NCBI GenBank assembly: GCA_964035575.1
Contig: OZ037874.1
Span: forward strand, 124,001-188,000
DNA: 64,000 bases
Direction of reading: 5' to 3'
Origin: Rhynchopus sp. YZ270_cl-10
Taxonomy: Eukaryota > Euglenozoa > Diplonemea > Diplonemida > Diplonemidae
Shown: positions 31,037 through 43,347 of the stretch, in pieces
Position numbering within the stretch: the stretch's first letter is position 1
How the letters are laid out: the number at the start of each line of letters is the position of its first letter
The notes under the pieces: generated by a model
Seen by the model: the letters and a program-made list of their open reading frames with translations, nothing else
Told to the model about the DNA's origin: nothing
Database searches by the model: none
Made by a program: the position numbers and the translations under genes

Positions 31037-31830
31037 CTTCAAAAAAAAAAAAAAAAAAAAAAAAATGAGTGGTGAACTCTTCTTGTTGACCGCAGGTCCA
31101 TATCGGAAACCGCCAGCAGGTTCTACGAGAGAGGAACAAATTGACCTTATGGATGCAGGCACCCCTCCGACTGACACACTGTACGATGCCAGCCCCCGGA
31201 TGCAAACATAAGTTTCCTGCAGCCAACAAGAAAAGGAGTAGAAGCAAAAAGAAAAGGGGGTGGGGTGGGGGAGGAGGGGGAGAAGAAGGCACAACTCACA
31301 AGACGCAGAACAGATCAAGGCAATCTTTGCTTTTCGGTGACGGCCCACAAATGGTGTGTGCATGGTGTTGACGGGAAGAATAGTGGATAACATCATTGAT
31401 TGAATACACACGAGGAACAACCAGAAAAAGCTTCAAAAAAAAATAGGAATGACCAAAAATAGTGCCCTTTTTTTGCAACAGCATTTGTGTTTGTTTGTTT
31501 TTGTTTTGGTGGTCTGACGGTGGAGCCACCTCGATGATTCTTTTAGATTAAGTGTAGCTGCAATCCTCTTTTCATTACTGAGGGGTCAAATACTAGACCC
31601 CGTTTCCAGTATTCAGCGAACGGATGGATATAGTTCTTTTTATACTGGGTTGAAAGACCACCACACAGGTGGTCAAAAGCGCCAAGTTTTGGTTTTAACA
31701 GCCTCTAATCGTCGAAATGAGCCCAAAATAGAGGGTCAAAAAAAAATTTGTACCGTAAGAGAGCGGAGGCAGTTCACAACCGCTTATCACGCAACCTCTT
31801 TAGACCAGCTTAAAGAACAAAATAGAACGC

Positions 31831-31864
<34 letters not shown>

Positions 31865-32221
31865 TTGATCTGACTGACAATGTATTTATATACAGTGAAA
31901 GACGCACTTGGAGGAAATATTTTATCGCACATGCCAAAAAAAAAAACAAAAAACACAAAAAAAAGAAAAAACGAAACAAAAAAAGACAGTTACACTGGGA
32001 GCGATAACCTGACCGTCTCAAGAAGAAAGGCGGTTCGCCGACTACGGCACGTCACCTTCTCCTCATTGACCCCTTATGGCTTGCCTCCAGGAGGTGTTGC
32101 CCATGTTGGGCCATTTGCGGCAGCAATTTCGCACCCCTTACAACCTTTCTCTCTTTGGGAGAAAAAAAAGAAAAAAAAGGAAAAAAAGAAAAAAAAGAAA
32201 AAAAAAAGAAATCCCATTCCT

Positions 32222-32405
32222 CTGTAGGGAACGGAGCATGTACAAGTCCTTCGAAAGGTCCAAGAAAAGGGAGTCGGCAGACTAAAGAGGAAGTTGCCTT
32301 TTCCTAAACGTACACACACAACTGGCAAAAAAAAAGGGGAGGTGTCGTCACTCACCTATATCATTGAAATACCATTTGTTTACCAAAATGGTATACTTTA
32401 ATATT
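32222..32405 (+). repeat. Dispersed repeat R4 (long form)
   Basis: Includes the AACGTACACACACAACTGGC block and the ATATCATTGAAATACCATTT end with an inverted ACCAAAATGGT. Confidence 0.75.
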
Positions 32406-32493
32406 GCTGCCCCTGTATTTTTTTTGATACATAATGATTCAGTGGTGCTGTGGTAAAAAAAAACCCGCTATATAGTTCCTAGAAAAGCAGAAG

Positions 32494-32540
32494 AAGTTTG
32501 TAAGATGAACTGTAAGCCTCTTGTGCTTGGTCAACTTTAA
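32494..32540 (+). repeat. Dispersed repeat R1
   Basis: GTTTGTAAGATGAACTGTAA, then GCCTCTTGTGCTTGGTCAAC. Confidence 0.7.
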
Positions 32541-33140
32541 AAAATGAATTCATGTGCACAATGCTCAAAGGAGAGGACAGATGGCAGAGAATTAACTCAT
32601 ATACATTCTTTTCTTAGCGAAACAAAAAAGAATGCAAAGAGGGGTGCAAAAAATGTACCCTTTAGGCAGAGAAGAAGGAGAGGAAAGGCAATATATTCTG
32701 AAAGAACGAAGAGATCTGGCACACACTTTCCCCCTCTTCCGCTAGCAATAGCAGTGGTTCTTTTGGATGAAACAGGTCAAACCGAGCCATGATACTATTT
32801 AGCTGCTGGGTGGGACATAACGTGGCCATTTTTTTTGGCGGCGAACGTATCCCACAACGTCGTTCATTCTTCCTACTACTCGTTCTAACTACCGTAACCG
32901 TAAAATATGTGGACCGTAAAAAATGTTCTAGTTTTCCAAAATTCTTCTACACGGCGTAGAATTTCTCCCCCGGGGGGTGGGGTTACTTTTGTCGGTGAAA
33001 CCAAAACCCGCTAAGAACTCTGCAGGTAAAAAAAAAACACATCTGGATTTGTAAAAATGTTACTACTCTCGGAAAAAGCGGGGGGAAAAAAGTTCCAGAA
33101 TTTTTACGGTCTATGTATTTTACGGTTGCGGTGCATACAA

Positions 33141-34493
33141 TATACATAGCGCTCCAATTAGAGTGTTAGGGTATAATTAGAGTCTGGGATTTTGGGTCAA
33201 GTCAGTTAGAGTCCAGTTAGAGTATAATTAGAGTCGCTTTTCTTCAATTAGACTATAATTAGAGCGCAGTTAGAGCATAATTAGACTCTAACTACACTCT
33301 AATTATAGTCTAATTAGAGTAAAACAACAGGCTTCTTGTAGGTGCAAACGCCTTAAGGAACTGGTTCCCCTAAGGTTCCTCTGTAGGACCCAGGTGTCCA
33401 GGTGCCCACATAGCTGAGAATAAGACTTGGGGACCCGGGACCCGGTTATTCTCAGCCGGACTGGGACACAACTATGTGAAGGCGCTGTGGGTCCGCCTGA
33501 AAGCGGGTCGGGGACCCGGTCGCGGGAGGGTGGGGGCCTAGTCCAAGTCCTACTGTACCTAGTACCCGGGACTCGGGACCCGGCTTATTCTCAGCTATGG
33601 GTACCCGGACCCGCAGTGGCACATGCCCTCAAGTGTGAGTGACCCACACATGAGGGAATGCGACACCGCAAAAACTCTTCGTGCACCTTCGGGTGCAATG
33701 CCGCAGACAGGCCAAACAGCGTTGGACTCAGAGGAATTCCTGCTGTGCAGGTAACAAACATGAGAACCAACTCCCAGTAACAAGGGGCGCCTTTTGGCGG
33801 GCGTTATTGAGGATGTTTGGGGTGCAAAGTTTTCCACAATTTTGATGCGCGGGTACAGAAGTGTTGTCTTGTTCTTTCATCTCTAGGAATGTAAATGTCA
33901 ATCGAGTTTAACTACCACTAAGGGGTCGAAGGGGATAATCCCAGTATCAAAGGTTGTGTCGACGGGAAATCTATGAGTATACGTTCATTTCATCCGCAGA
34001 AATAACTACTTATGAACCCAGGAGAGATCCAAGCCTCGCGCTAAACCACCACCCGCGATTGACTTAGATGTTATAACAAAGAGAATTCATAACAAACAAC
34101 ACCCTACCCCATGCACACTAAAGTGCCATGCTTCAAGTGATCATGCCCTGGGCCAAAATTCCTGTGCTAAAAAGGCAACAAGACCAGTGTGAATTGTGCA
34201 CTGGTTTTCTGGGGGAACAAACAATATTTTCTTGTATCTAGTCCTCTGCAAGCAGAAAACAGACGTTCTGGATTACAAAATCGAATTTCTTGCACTGGCT
34301 ATGCTCCCTGGGTTTATGGCTATAGCATTGGTTGATGTGCCCCTCTTATTGACCCTATTATAAGACTCTAATTAGAGTCTAATTAGAGTCCAGTTAGAGT
34401 ATTAGAGTTCAGTTAGAGTTTTAAAGACTCTAATTATACTCTAACTGCCGACTCTAATTATCTAGTTGGAGTCTAATTAGAGCGCTATGTATA
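33141..34493. mobile_element. 1.35-kb TIR element, CTAATTAG type, with 6-bp target duplication
   Basis: The ends are inverted: TATACATAGCGCTCCAATTA on the left, TATACATAGCGCTCTAATTA reversed on the right. ATACAA flanks both sides (33135-33140, 34494-34499). Inside each end (33150-33325, 34360-34485) is an irregular cluster of TAATTAGAGT units in both orientations. The core (about 33598-34350) is shared with copies at 51488, 58600 and 63366. No protein of recognisable family is encoded. Confidence 0.88.
33598..34350 (+). repeat. Shared core, copy 1
   Basis: Conserved blocks include AGACAGGCCAAACAGCGTTG, ATGAGAACCAACTCCCA, TCCTCTGCAAGCAGAAAACA and TCGAATTTCTTGCACTGGCT. The same block order holds in the other three copies. 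Confidence 0.85.
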
Positions 34494-35791
34494 ATACAAG
34501 GTTTTTTTGTAAAATTTGACACTAACTTTGGGGGAGGGAGAAAGAAAGAGAAATGGTAAAAAAGAAGCTGTAACAAAATAGACAAAAGAGAAACATACAT
34601 TTGTTTTCAACAAATTTTTGTTTTTTTCACTGGCGCAAACAGCGAAGGCCCAGTGTATTGACACCCGACACATTGTGCATCATCCCCTCCCCCCCCATAC
34701 CCCACACTATCAGTCAGCAAAATGACAACCCAAATATGTCATATGACAATCCTCGTAGAACGACAACCTAACAACCTGACATATGCCACTGACCACCTTA
34801 TTTGCCTACGAAATGCCTTTTGCGGCAGTAATTTTTTTGGGGTTGTTAATCATGACAACCTCAGGAGTTGCCACAATTATGATATGTCCTTTGCGTTGTC
34901 ATTCAGGGTTGTCATTTTTTTTTCCACCACCGTGCAACCAGGGTCCTCAGCCTGCACCCCTCTCTGGGAATTTTGGGGGTGCAAAAATTTTTCTGTACAA
35001 AACCCTTCAGAAAAGTCTATTCCGAGCTTTCTCCCCACACAAGCGGTCGTCACGCGCGCTTCGCGCGCGCTCCTCCCTGACAAAGTTGGAAGAGGTGTGA
35101 AAATTCACGGGAAAATGGGGAAACCAGGGCCTGACGCTATTTTTTTGGGTTTTTGTGAAATCGTGGGAGGCTCAAAAAAATTTTCCTGCGCCCGTTTTTT
35201 TATTTCACATTGGGGTGTCTTTCCGCGAGCGAAGCGAGCGGAAAAAAATTTTAAGGTGTACCTCCGCGAGCGCAGCGAGCGGAAAATTACACTCAGTACC
35301 CATGCATAAAACGAAATACACTTCCACATAATCACTTCGCTTGCTTTCCTGGACTGCTAAAGGTGGCGACAATCGCAGGGAGCATCCCTGGCACCACTTT
35401 CACACATTGTGAGTGCGACAGCCACCTAGTGGTGCTTGGCTGTGTCTGTTGTGGTGCTGACGAAAAGCCAGAGAATCCCTGCTGAAGCCTGAAATCCCCC
35501 CTCAAAAATTTTTTTCGCCCCAAAAAAACTTTTTTTTTTTTTTGGGGGGGTGCAAAAATATTTTTTGCACCCCCCGACTTTTCTTTTTTTTTTTTTTTGG
35601 GTGCAAAAAAATTTTTTTGCACCCCCTTGAGGACCCTGCGTGCAACCCCCCTCACCTATCATACCCTGAGAAATACACCCCCACCCCCTTATCCCCCCCC
35701 CCTCCGAGACGTTGTGAACGTCCAAAAAAATCCTCACCGTTCCAAAGGCGTATGAGAAGAACCCCATGGTCTCACCATTCAAAACGCACCG
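34494..35791. other. Gene-free stretch
   Basis: A possible ~200-bp MITE (34722-34917; ATGACAACCC at one end, GGGTTGTCAT at the other), hairpins of the type GCGAGCGAAGCGAGCG (35226, 35265) and T/A runs with GGGTGCAAAAA units (35540-35625). Confidence 0.5.
34722..34917. mobile_element. Possible short MITE
   Basis: Ten-base inverted ends ATGACAACCC/GGGTTGTCAT and further inverted GTCATATGAC and TTGTCATT bits inside. No target duplication found. Confidence 0.4.
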
Positions 35792-38615
35792 TTAGATTTC
35801 TTGAAAGCACTGCTGCATATCAAAGGGGACCGCACTGTTATATGCACTGTAACTACTGTAGCGTTGTGGCGACCCTGGGCTGGACCGGGGGCTGAGGGAT
35901 GGGAGGGAAGGGGAGGCTCCGCGGCGGTGGAGCGCTGCCTGGCGTTCGTGCTGGCGGGCAGCGGCTTGGGCTGCTGGGGGGAGTGTGGCGTGGTAGCTTC
36001 GCCGTGGGCCTCGTTGGTACACATCCCTCATATGTGGCGATTCGTAATAGCTGTGCGTGGGGCGGGGTGGGGTGGCAGGGGCGGCGGCAGGGGCAGGGGC
36101 AGCGTGTGTGTGGTGTGCTGCTGCTGCAGTCGCTGCAGCTGCTGCTGCCGCGTGGCTCGCAGTCGTGGACACAGCGGAGGCAGAGGTGTGCCGCCGTACC
36201 GTGCCCTGCCACGCCCGCACCACATCGTTCCACTCTGCCAGCGTCGGCCGCAACGCCGTGCTGTCCCCATCCCTCTGCACTGCCAGCTCGCCCCCCGCAA
36301 ACCTATGCCCGCATAGGAACGTCCAGAACGCATCCCCGGCCTTGAACTGAATGTCACTCACATTGTTCCGCAGACGAACGTGGTGTGGGTGTGCGGTATG
36401 CCAGGCGTCGACGAAGGCGCCGAGCCACTCCTCTGAAACAGAGATCTCGTCCTGCTTCAGGGCGAGGGTGACCTGTGGAAGGGTGGATTGGTGGTGGAGA
36501 CGGATTAAAAGTGGGGTGATTCATTGTGATCAAGGTGGCTAAGCACAGAGAGGCTTAGGGTCATCTTATAAACTTTTCTTTGTTTTGTATGATGCAGGAT
36601 CTATGTACTATTGTAGTCCTATTCCAAGGTGGGAAATCCTTTTAAGGATGTAGAGCAGTGTTGTTATGTGATTTGAGTGAAGTGAGGTGGAGCAGGGTGA
36701 AATCAGAAGGGGGAGGGGAAAGAGGGAGGAGGGAGAGAGAGGCAAAGACAAAACACACCATATTACCAACCCGTGCGTCGCTGTTCGCGGCCACCTCAAT
36801 CATGAGGTTGCGCCAGAACCCCTCGTCGCCAGGGATCGCGTACGACTCCTTCTTGGGTGCATTGCGTGCACGCTCACGACTCACCTCCTGAAGGGGGGAT
36901 GGGATGGGGGGTTGTTTGTTGAAGTTAGCGTTTTTTCTTTTTGCAAAATTCTTAATATAGACACGGTGGCCTGTACGAACCTAGGGTACGTACCCCCCCA
37001 AACCCGCGGGGTACCCCAAATAGGGTTCATCATGCCACCGTGGACACTATCAAAATAATCCTGAAATGGTCACCGCTCTCTGACATACCAGCATGTGTCT
37101 GTGCACTGAGTTCGTGGACGGCGAGAAGAACTCCATCGAAGGGAGAAGCGTGTTGATCTCCAATGCGGCTGTGCTTTGGCGTGATGACACCTGCGACGGA
37201 GGGTCTGACGGGGCAGGCGGCGGTGGGCTGTGCTGCTTGCCGTCCTGTGTGGAGGCATGCTGCGGGGGGTTGGGGGCGGCCGTGTCGGGGTTGGCTGCCC
37301 ACCCACCATCGGGCACTTCAGGCGCGTCGTCGCTGATGACCAGGTACAGATCTGCGGGGTGCGATTGACGTGCCTCTGCGACAGCTCGGCGGAGGTCTTG
37401 CACGCTGAAGATCTGCAGAGGAAACGTTAAAGAAAAGGTGTGGTAAGAAGTCTTTTTTAGACAACATAACGTCGCCAGTTTTATAATGAGTTGCTTTTGC
37501 GGTGAGCAAAACAATTTCTCCATAGGAGTATAGCAAGGACGTCTTGCAACTATCTTCTCCCCTCAGGCAGGACAGAGAGCGTTGGCGACTTCCTTTTGCT
37601 CTGTTACGTCGAGGAAGCAGAGGGGGGTGAAGAGCTGTCGTCCAGCACTCAAGGATGTCACCGGCCTTGTTTGTCCAATGGCAAGCCCATGCGGCATGAC
37701 GACAACGTCCCGTATAGCAGGCGTCAAGGTGCAACGTCGGGTCGCTCGCTACTGGCCAGCTAGGAAATATTTTGACCCCAGTGATAAAGTCGTGGGTGAT
37801 CACGCAGGGGGAAGAGTTTTTGGACTACACTGTCAGCAGCAGACAGAAGAAAGCGGACGACAAGAAGCTTTTGGTTTGTACAGTGTCCGCCGGGCAGTTG
37901 GAAAAAACACTCACTACCTTCATTTGCGGATTAAAGCTGCGCAGGTTCCTAACCGGCAAGATAAAGGGCTGCCTTGAACACAGAGGAGGTTTTAGCACAG
38001 AAGAAAAAAGTTGGACCTCCTTCTTCAGAGAGGGAGGCCTACCGTGTCTTCTGTGTTGAAGTTCCAAGAAAAAGTGCCTGATTCCTGTCCCGACACTGTA
38101 TCTTTCGCAGGTTAGGGAAGCAGCCGAATTGTTGGCTGAAGTGCTCACCAAACAGTGAGATACCGTCCGCAGCATGTGGGAATATCTGCAAAAGTGGCTG
38201 GAGCTGCACCACCTTCTTGACGCAGAGCAGCTACTTGAGGCTGTGAAGGGGGTACTGTGGAGGTTGAGGCTAACACTCGTGGACCTTTGCAGGGCTGCAA
38301 CTCGTCAGAGGGTGTGGGCAATCCTTGCAGCTGTCAGGACATTATACGGGCACCCCCATGTGTCTGAACACCTCCCATCCCAGACTTTTGGTTTGTAAAA
38401 AAGGAGGCAGAAGTGTCACATACCTCGACAGCGTTGATGCGGACGAGATACCCCGGCGCCACCTCTGCACGCGCAGCAGTGCTGTTCGCCTCGCTCCCAC
38501 GGATGTAGATCGCCCCGCCACGCACCTCTGAGTACTGCAGACCCACGTTCTCCGACGCCTTGTCCACGCGCAGGCGGTACTCACGCTCGCGTGAGGGCGC
38601 TGCACCGTCGCCCAT
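35792..38615 (-). CDS. PDZ-domain protein
   Basis: Four exons: 38615-38424, 37412-37089, 36887-36771 and 36472-35792, 437 residues. Residues ~12-95, split over exons 1 and 2, fit a PDZ domain: YRLRVDKASENVGLQY, a short loop, AEVAPGYLVRINAVEIFSVQDLRRAV. PDZ domains bind C-terminal peptides of membrane proteins. Then a Pro/Ser/His-rich linker, a folded-looking piece (FWRNLMIEVAANSDARVTLALKQDEISVSEEWLGAFVDAW, then DAFWTFLCGHRF), and an Ala/His/Pro-rich, likely disordered tail. Three introns: two GTATGT donors; the third is unclear (GTTGGT keeps the frame, GTAATA does not). Intron 1 is 1 kb and GC-rich. Confidence 0.75.
36533..36576 (-). repeat. Dispersed repeat R1 (PDZ gene intron)
   Basis: Reverse copy: AGTTTATAAGATGACCCTAA, then GCCTCTCTGTGCTTAGCCAC. 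Confidence 0.75.
37550..38335. other. GC-rich intronic insert, possibly decayed coding DNA
   Basis: This part of PDZ intron 1 is less A/T-rich than other introns and has overlapping open stretches on both strands. A minus-strand piece (37560-37803) includes DPTLHLDACYTGRCRHAAW. I do not recognise it with confidence; a fossil of a mobile-element gene is possible. Confidence 0.35.
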
Positions 38616-39440
38616 TGTGTTTGTTGTGTGTTTGTGAGGCCTTGGGCTGTGCGGGGACAACGCCCACAGATGCCCTTCCCTCTGGTAGTGATGGTGATTG
38701 TGGACAGAAAAATTGAAAACAGCACTGAGAGTCACGTCTGTGAGTGGCAAAAAGGGGGCTGGTATGGAGAGACGTGGATTAGACATGTGGACTGCAAATT
38801 AATTTCATTTACTTTCAAATTAAAGGGAAAGTACCAGAACGGCATTGGGCGGCATTAATTACAAAAAAAACATGTACGCAAAGTAAGCAAGGAAGAGAGA
38901 GAAAGAGAGAGTGAGTGATCATTTACTTTCAATATTTTAGGTGGGTGCCTTAAACGGCTCTTAAAAAAAATGTTAAAAACACAAAAACTGAGAATAAAAA
39001 AAAAGCTGCACGGGGGCAAATAAGGCAAACAGGGAACTCTAAAAAAAAACAAAAAAGCGAAGAGGGGAAAGCAGAGGCACACCGGGTGGGCTAACGTGGA
39101 AACGCTGCCCTTTATCCGCAGACATCCCCCCCCTTTCCCCCTCTTTTAAGGTGCCAAGAAGCAGGGATTCAAGTCTTTACATGCCACTCACTTTTTATTT
39201 TACCACAATAACTGCAATTCCTCCTCTCGCGCGACAGTGATCCTCTACACCCCATGCACCAAAAAAATGGCAATTATTACAACAGCCCCTCTTATCACAG
39301 TCCTACCTGAGCACACCCCTAACCATTGCAGTCCTGCCATTTTCGAGACATCTGATAAAAATTGACAGCCATCCGGATGAATGCACGAAGTGGCCAACAC
39401 GAAGGTGTAAAAACAAAACAAAAGTAACCCAACTGAGAGC
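38616..39440. other. Gene-free stretch
   Basis: GA-rich tract (38888-38915) and A runs; nothing recognised. It contains a degenerate CATCCGGATGAATGC motif also seen near 12505 and 31195. Confidence 0.5.
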
Positions 39441-40053
39441 TCAACGGCCCTGCTTTTCTTTGGACGTAGCGTTGAAGGTAACCTCCTCTCTGTGTCGCGG
39501 CGACCGCAACAGGAGAGGGCAGTCAGACTCATGAGGGTGGAAGTCGTAGAAGATAACACACTCGGCCTCCTGCTCCTTGTCTTCGTCGTCAGCAGAGTCC
39601 TCTAGGCGGAACTCCTGCGCAAGTGTCCGTGAGAAGTCCTTCAGTACATTACGCGGATGAACCTGGAAAAAAAAAGGGGGATTATTTTTTGAGCAAAAAG
39701 TGAAGTCTTTGCAAAGTCGTTGGGAAAGTTGCAAAGCCGCTCGCTGTGGACGCTGCTGGATTTGGAGAGGGGGAAAAATGTACCTGACTTTTCCAGAGCT
39801 GGAGCTTTGTGATGGACCCGCAGTGCTGTTCTTTGATGCGTTGTTCGATGATAAAGAGGTTAGTAGACGAGGGGACACGGATGCAGAAGTTGAGGTACGT
39901 CCACGTGACGAGCTTCAGGTCCACGCTGACCCACCGGTCGCTTATACGTCGTACTTCGGCATTGGTGATGGGCGGTCGGTCGTGCGACATCAAGGACGTG
40001 ACAGCCTTGTCACCACCACCAGCAGTCTTCTTCGCTCCTTTCCTCCCGGGCAT
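39441..40053 (-). CDS. Small conserved-looking protein of unknown function
   Basis: Two exons, 40053-39784 and 39662-39441 (GTACAT...CCAG), 163 residues. The first 20 residues are basic and Gly-rich. The middle (SVDLKLVTWTYLNFCIRVPSSTNLFIIEQRIKEQHCGSITKLQLWK) has the strand-helix spacing of a beta-grasp-like fold; the second exon is acidic (EDSADDEDKEQEAE) and then reads VIFYDFHPHESDCPLLL. No signal peptide or membrane segment. I cannot name the family; a ciliary or scaffold role would be a guess. Start context GACACAATG. Confidence 0.7.
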
Positions 40054-40722
40054 TGTGTCTTGTTCCTGCCTGTTTTTTTTTTTTTTTTTTTGAGAGAAAA
40101 CAAAGCTTGCCTTTGCTTAGTCAAAACACTGTGTAGGGATTTTCCTTTTTCCTTTTGCGCTGAGAGAAAGTGTTGGGGTAGTGAAAAAAGGGGGAGGGAA
40201 AAAGTTGACTTGAAATACAAAAGCCCTCTCTTGAACAGTGTACATTTGGTATGGCCGGCTGTACCGGGGGGGTGGACACCCAAACCATGCAGTATCCATT
40301 TCGTTTTACATCTGATAAGTATTTTCATCATATGCAATCAATAAATTGATAGTATATGGTGAGGGATCAACAAAAATGGTCCCATCTTTCTCTTTATGGT
40401 GTGTGTTTTGCAAAACGTAGAAAAGAAAAGTAAAATGCTTCGTGCACAAGTTGAAACTTCAGTAGATTGGTTTCTGATATTAACCCTGTTTCAGTCCTAA
40501 GAATCATACAGTTGTATTCAAAAGGGTGGACATCTTCAGTGATTTCCCTTTAAATGGTGGGTGAATATTGAAACCGATGTTCGTGTGAACATTTGGTACC
40601 TTCTACTTCAGTTTTTTGTTTCGGGAATACACAAAATACAAAAGTTTTTTTTTTTTATTTTTTCTTATTCCTTTCTCTGTCCTTACTGGATGTAATGTCT
40701 GATCACCAGGAGGAAGAGTAAC
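40054..40722. other. Gene-free stretch with R2
   Basis: Poly-T, an R2 copy (40206-40320) and TTGAAACTTCAGTAGATTGG at 40449, which recurs as a near-identical block at 57627. Confidence 0.55.
40206..40320 (+). repeat. Dispersed repeat R2
   Basis: Full-length: GAACAGTGTACATTTGGTAT, CGGGGGGGTGGACACCCAAA, TTTTACATCTGATAAG. Confidence 0.75.
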
Positions 40723-41746
40723 CTAAAGAGTCTTGGTCTTGATGGCTGCCGTGTATACGTAAAGTATTCCGTGCATTAATTGCTACCAATCCAAACAAAT
40801 ACCAGCACATCCTGTATGTGTATCAGATAGAAAACCTCAGCAAACACACAAGAAAGAGAAATAAAATAAAAGTAAAAATAGAAAAGTGCAAAACATACTG
40901 AATTTTCTGGACTTAGTAGTTCGCCGTCCAAGCAATGATTAAAACCTGATAAAAAAAAAACGAGGGGGTAAATGGTTTTTTTTTCTCCCGCTATGCCCTC
41001 TCCCGTTTTTTTTTGAGCCCTGTCTTACCAATGATGACCAGCGCAGCCAAGAGCAGAAGCTTCTCGTCTGCGCTGAGACCTGGCTTGCGGGTGTCGCTTA
41101 TCTCCATCTCACAGAACCCCCCTGACGCTTTGATCACACGCGTCGCACCACGCGATGCAAGCTGCCCTGTGGTGTTCAACTCAAAATCCGTCGACCCCAG
41201 CACATCCCCACGCAGGGTTTTGTACGTCACATCGCGCCTGCAGCACGGCGCGTATATCACGGTCCCCACCTGACGCCTGACGCTCTGCACTGTGTCTGTC
41301 TCGTACACATAGAGCCCTGGGGGCAGGCAGCAGCAGTGTGAGGGTATGTCAAATTCCGCGATTCTGTGTCCAGGCGACTCTACGGTGTGCAGCTGGAACT
41401 GCATCCCTGGCACACAGCACACCACGCAATGCAGGCACAGCGCGCAGCAGGAGACCGCACCTTGCCGGACTTCGAGCGACGCATCCGACGCTCCATCCGT
41501 CCGCACCCGGTAGTTCACCAGACCTGCCTCGGTGTGCTGCATATGAGTCTCCATACGCAGAGAAGAGAACTGTGCCAGATCCCCTGCACTTCTAACGCTC
41601 TTCCCCATCACCTCCACTGCAGGAGCTGCCGCAGCGACGGGGACATAGATCACAGTTGCAGTAGGAAGCGTGCTGGTGTTGTTGTTGTTCATATGCGAAG
41701 CAGGAAGGTCTGCTTGCGCCACTTCAACATGGCTTCCGACAATCAT
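40723..41746 (-). CDS. Phospholipid scramblase-like protein
   Basis: Exon 1 is 41746-41029 (239 codons plus one base, donor GTAAGA); exons 2 (40946-40899) and 3 (40745-40723) are less certain but keep frame to a TAG, 262 residues in all. After a low-complexity N-terminus the order matches scramblases: a cysteine cluster (CCALCLHCVVCC), FQLHTVESPGHRIAEFDIPSHCCCLPPGLYVYE, a middle CCRRDVTYK, then FELNTTGQLASRGATRVIK and the final hydrophobic helix KLLLLAALVII. Family members are single-pass membrane proteins, often palmitoylated at the cysteine cluster and linked to calcium-dependent lipid movement. ATG 41746 or 41692 (MNNNNT) could be the start. Confidence 0.72.
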
Positions 41747-43341
41747 CCCCTTTTGTTATGGGGGGGGAAAAAAAAAGATTTTTTCTTCTCCGTTGAATCG
41801 TGGCTGTAATGCGAACACAACTGTCGAGATCAAAAAGCGGTTTTTTGGGGCTCAGAAAAGCCCCCACGGAAAATATTTCTTCACCGAGGTATGTAGAAGG
41901 GGGAGAGAGGGGGTAAAATGGGGGTTGAAAGGGAATAACTGAGGAAAAGGGGGAAACGAAAACCAAAAAAAAAAGTTGTGAAAAAGAGGTCGGAACGAAA
42001 AAAAGTGTTGTTGAGTAAAGTAAGGAAGAGTTGCTCAGGTTGGTTTTTTGTTTTTTGATAAATTGTTGGAGTTGTCTCTGGTTGTGTTGCCACAGTTGTG
42101 CAAATCTCCACTTTTTTTTTTTGGTTGATCAATTTACCTGGAGGGGGTTGTTCGTGGAAACCAAGGCTATAGATACCTTGTGTGTGTGTAAGTGGTTTGT
42201 GTGTTTCCTGATGTGTTGTGTGTTTTTTAAAAATCAATCTGATAGAGCATAAATATGTGTGCCTCAGTCCGTGTTTCACCCTGCATCCAGTTCGTGATTT
42301 TACATCTGATAAGAGAAAGGGGAGTTTGAAAATGTTTTTTGTTTGTTTTGAAAGTGCTTTTGTGCTGTGTTTAATTTTGCTTGAAAGTTTTGTAGACTGA
42401 TAAGATAAGGGGGAGGAAAGATACCTTTTTTTTTTCTTTTTTGAATAAAGGGAAACGCTGTGTACATGAAATATGTGTTATTTTTTCGTTTTTTTTTTTT
42501 TTTTTGAAAACTTGGTTCAGGGTTTTATATAGGAATTTTTTCCTGAACAAACAGGGGCAAAAACTGAGGATTCATTTTTTCTCACCCACCCACCCAAAAT
42601 CAAAGTTGTTTTTTCGGCTGGGGCCAGTTGTGGTGTGCCTTGAACCCCCTTGGCTGTAAACCCAATTGATAGCAATTCGTGCACCAGGCGCACGTGGTCC
42701 ACGAATTGTAAGTAGCAAGTACATTTATAACAAAGAAACGGCGTCCATGGCACCCAAAGGTTCCTAGCGAAGCCACGGTACGCAACATTTCAAAAAATTG
42801 CGCTCATAATCGCACATTTTTACAGCCAAACTATGTCAGGGAAGGGTGGGTTGCAATCTTGCGCCGCAGGCGCACGGTACGCTACTTTTATAATTTCGCC
42901 ATGATGCATGCTTCCTTTTCCTTCGGCGTTTGATCAATTGAGTCGCGTTCTGGCTGTGACGGGGACCCTTGAGTATAGACGTGTGTGTTTTCTTTACTGA
43001 CTTCGTTGTTTTCTGTCAACAGAGCTTCGTTTCGGCGACTGACTACCCGGGCTGCACCCTGAGGCTACACCCCCCGTAGTGGGGTGGGGCAACCCACCCC
43101 AGAAAAGTTAAAACCCGGGCTTCGAACCCGGGCTTGCTCTGCGCAAAATTAATTAAGCCCGGGTTTTCCCGGGCTTACTGCCCAAGATTTTCACCGCTGG
43201 TCACGAGTCGTGTTCTAAGCCAGTAAAACACCAAAAAAAAAAATTTTTTTTTTAGGTCCGAAAAGGGGAATTTTTTTTTTTTTTTCAATAACTGAGGATT
43301 GCCCTCAGTTCTGACCCCCTATATAAAAGTCTGACTTGGTT
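41747..43341. other. Gene-free stretch
   Basis: Partial R2 (42268-42312), T runs, and at 43060-43190 GC-rich palindromes (CCCGGGCTTCGAACCCGGGC; GGGTGGGGCAACCCACCCC). Confidence 0.55.
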
Positions 43342-43347
43342 GTATTA

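Larger units (their letters stand above)
29538..33134. other. 3.6-kb gene-free, repeat-rich stretch
   Basis: It contains copies of R6, R7, R1 (two) and R4, a GA tract (31833-31858) and A/T runs. No coding frame with domain or splice support. Confidence 0.6.

Noticed and set aside
33598-34350. Shared core as a known structural RNA or protein gene
   Set aside because: No 5S, tRNA, spliced-leader or protein motif could be recognised; left as a repeat core.
35332-35782. Minus frames rich in KKKKK and FFAPK
   Set aside because: Translations of A/T runs and GGGTGCAAAAA units; no gene features.
43100-43175. tRNA-like GGGCTTCGAACCCGGG
   Set aside because: It is part of a simple palindrome; no cloverleaf with D and anticodon arms can be drawn.
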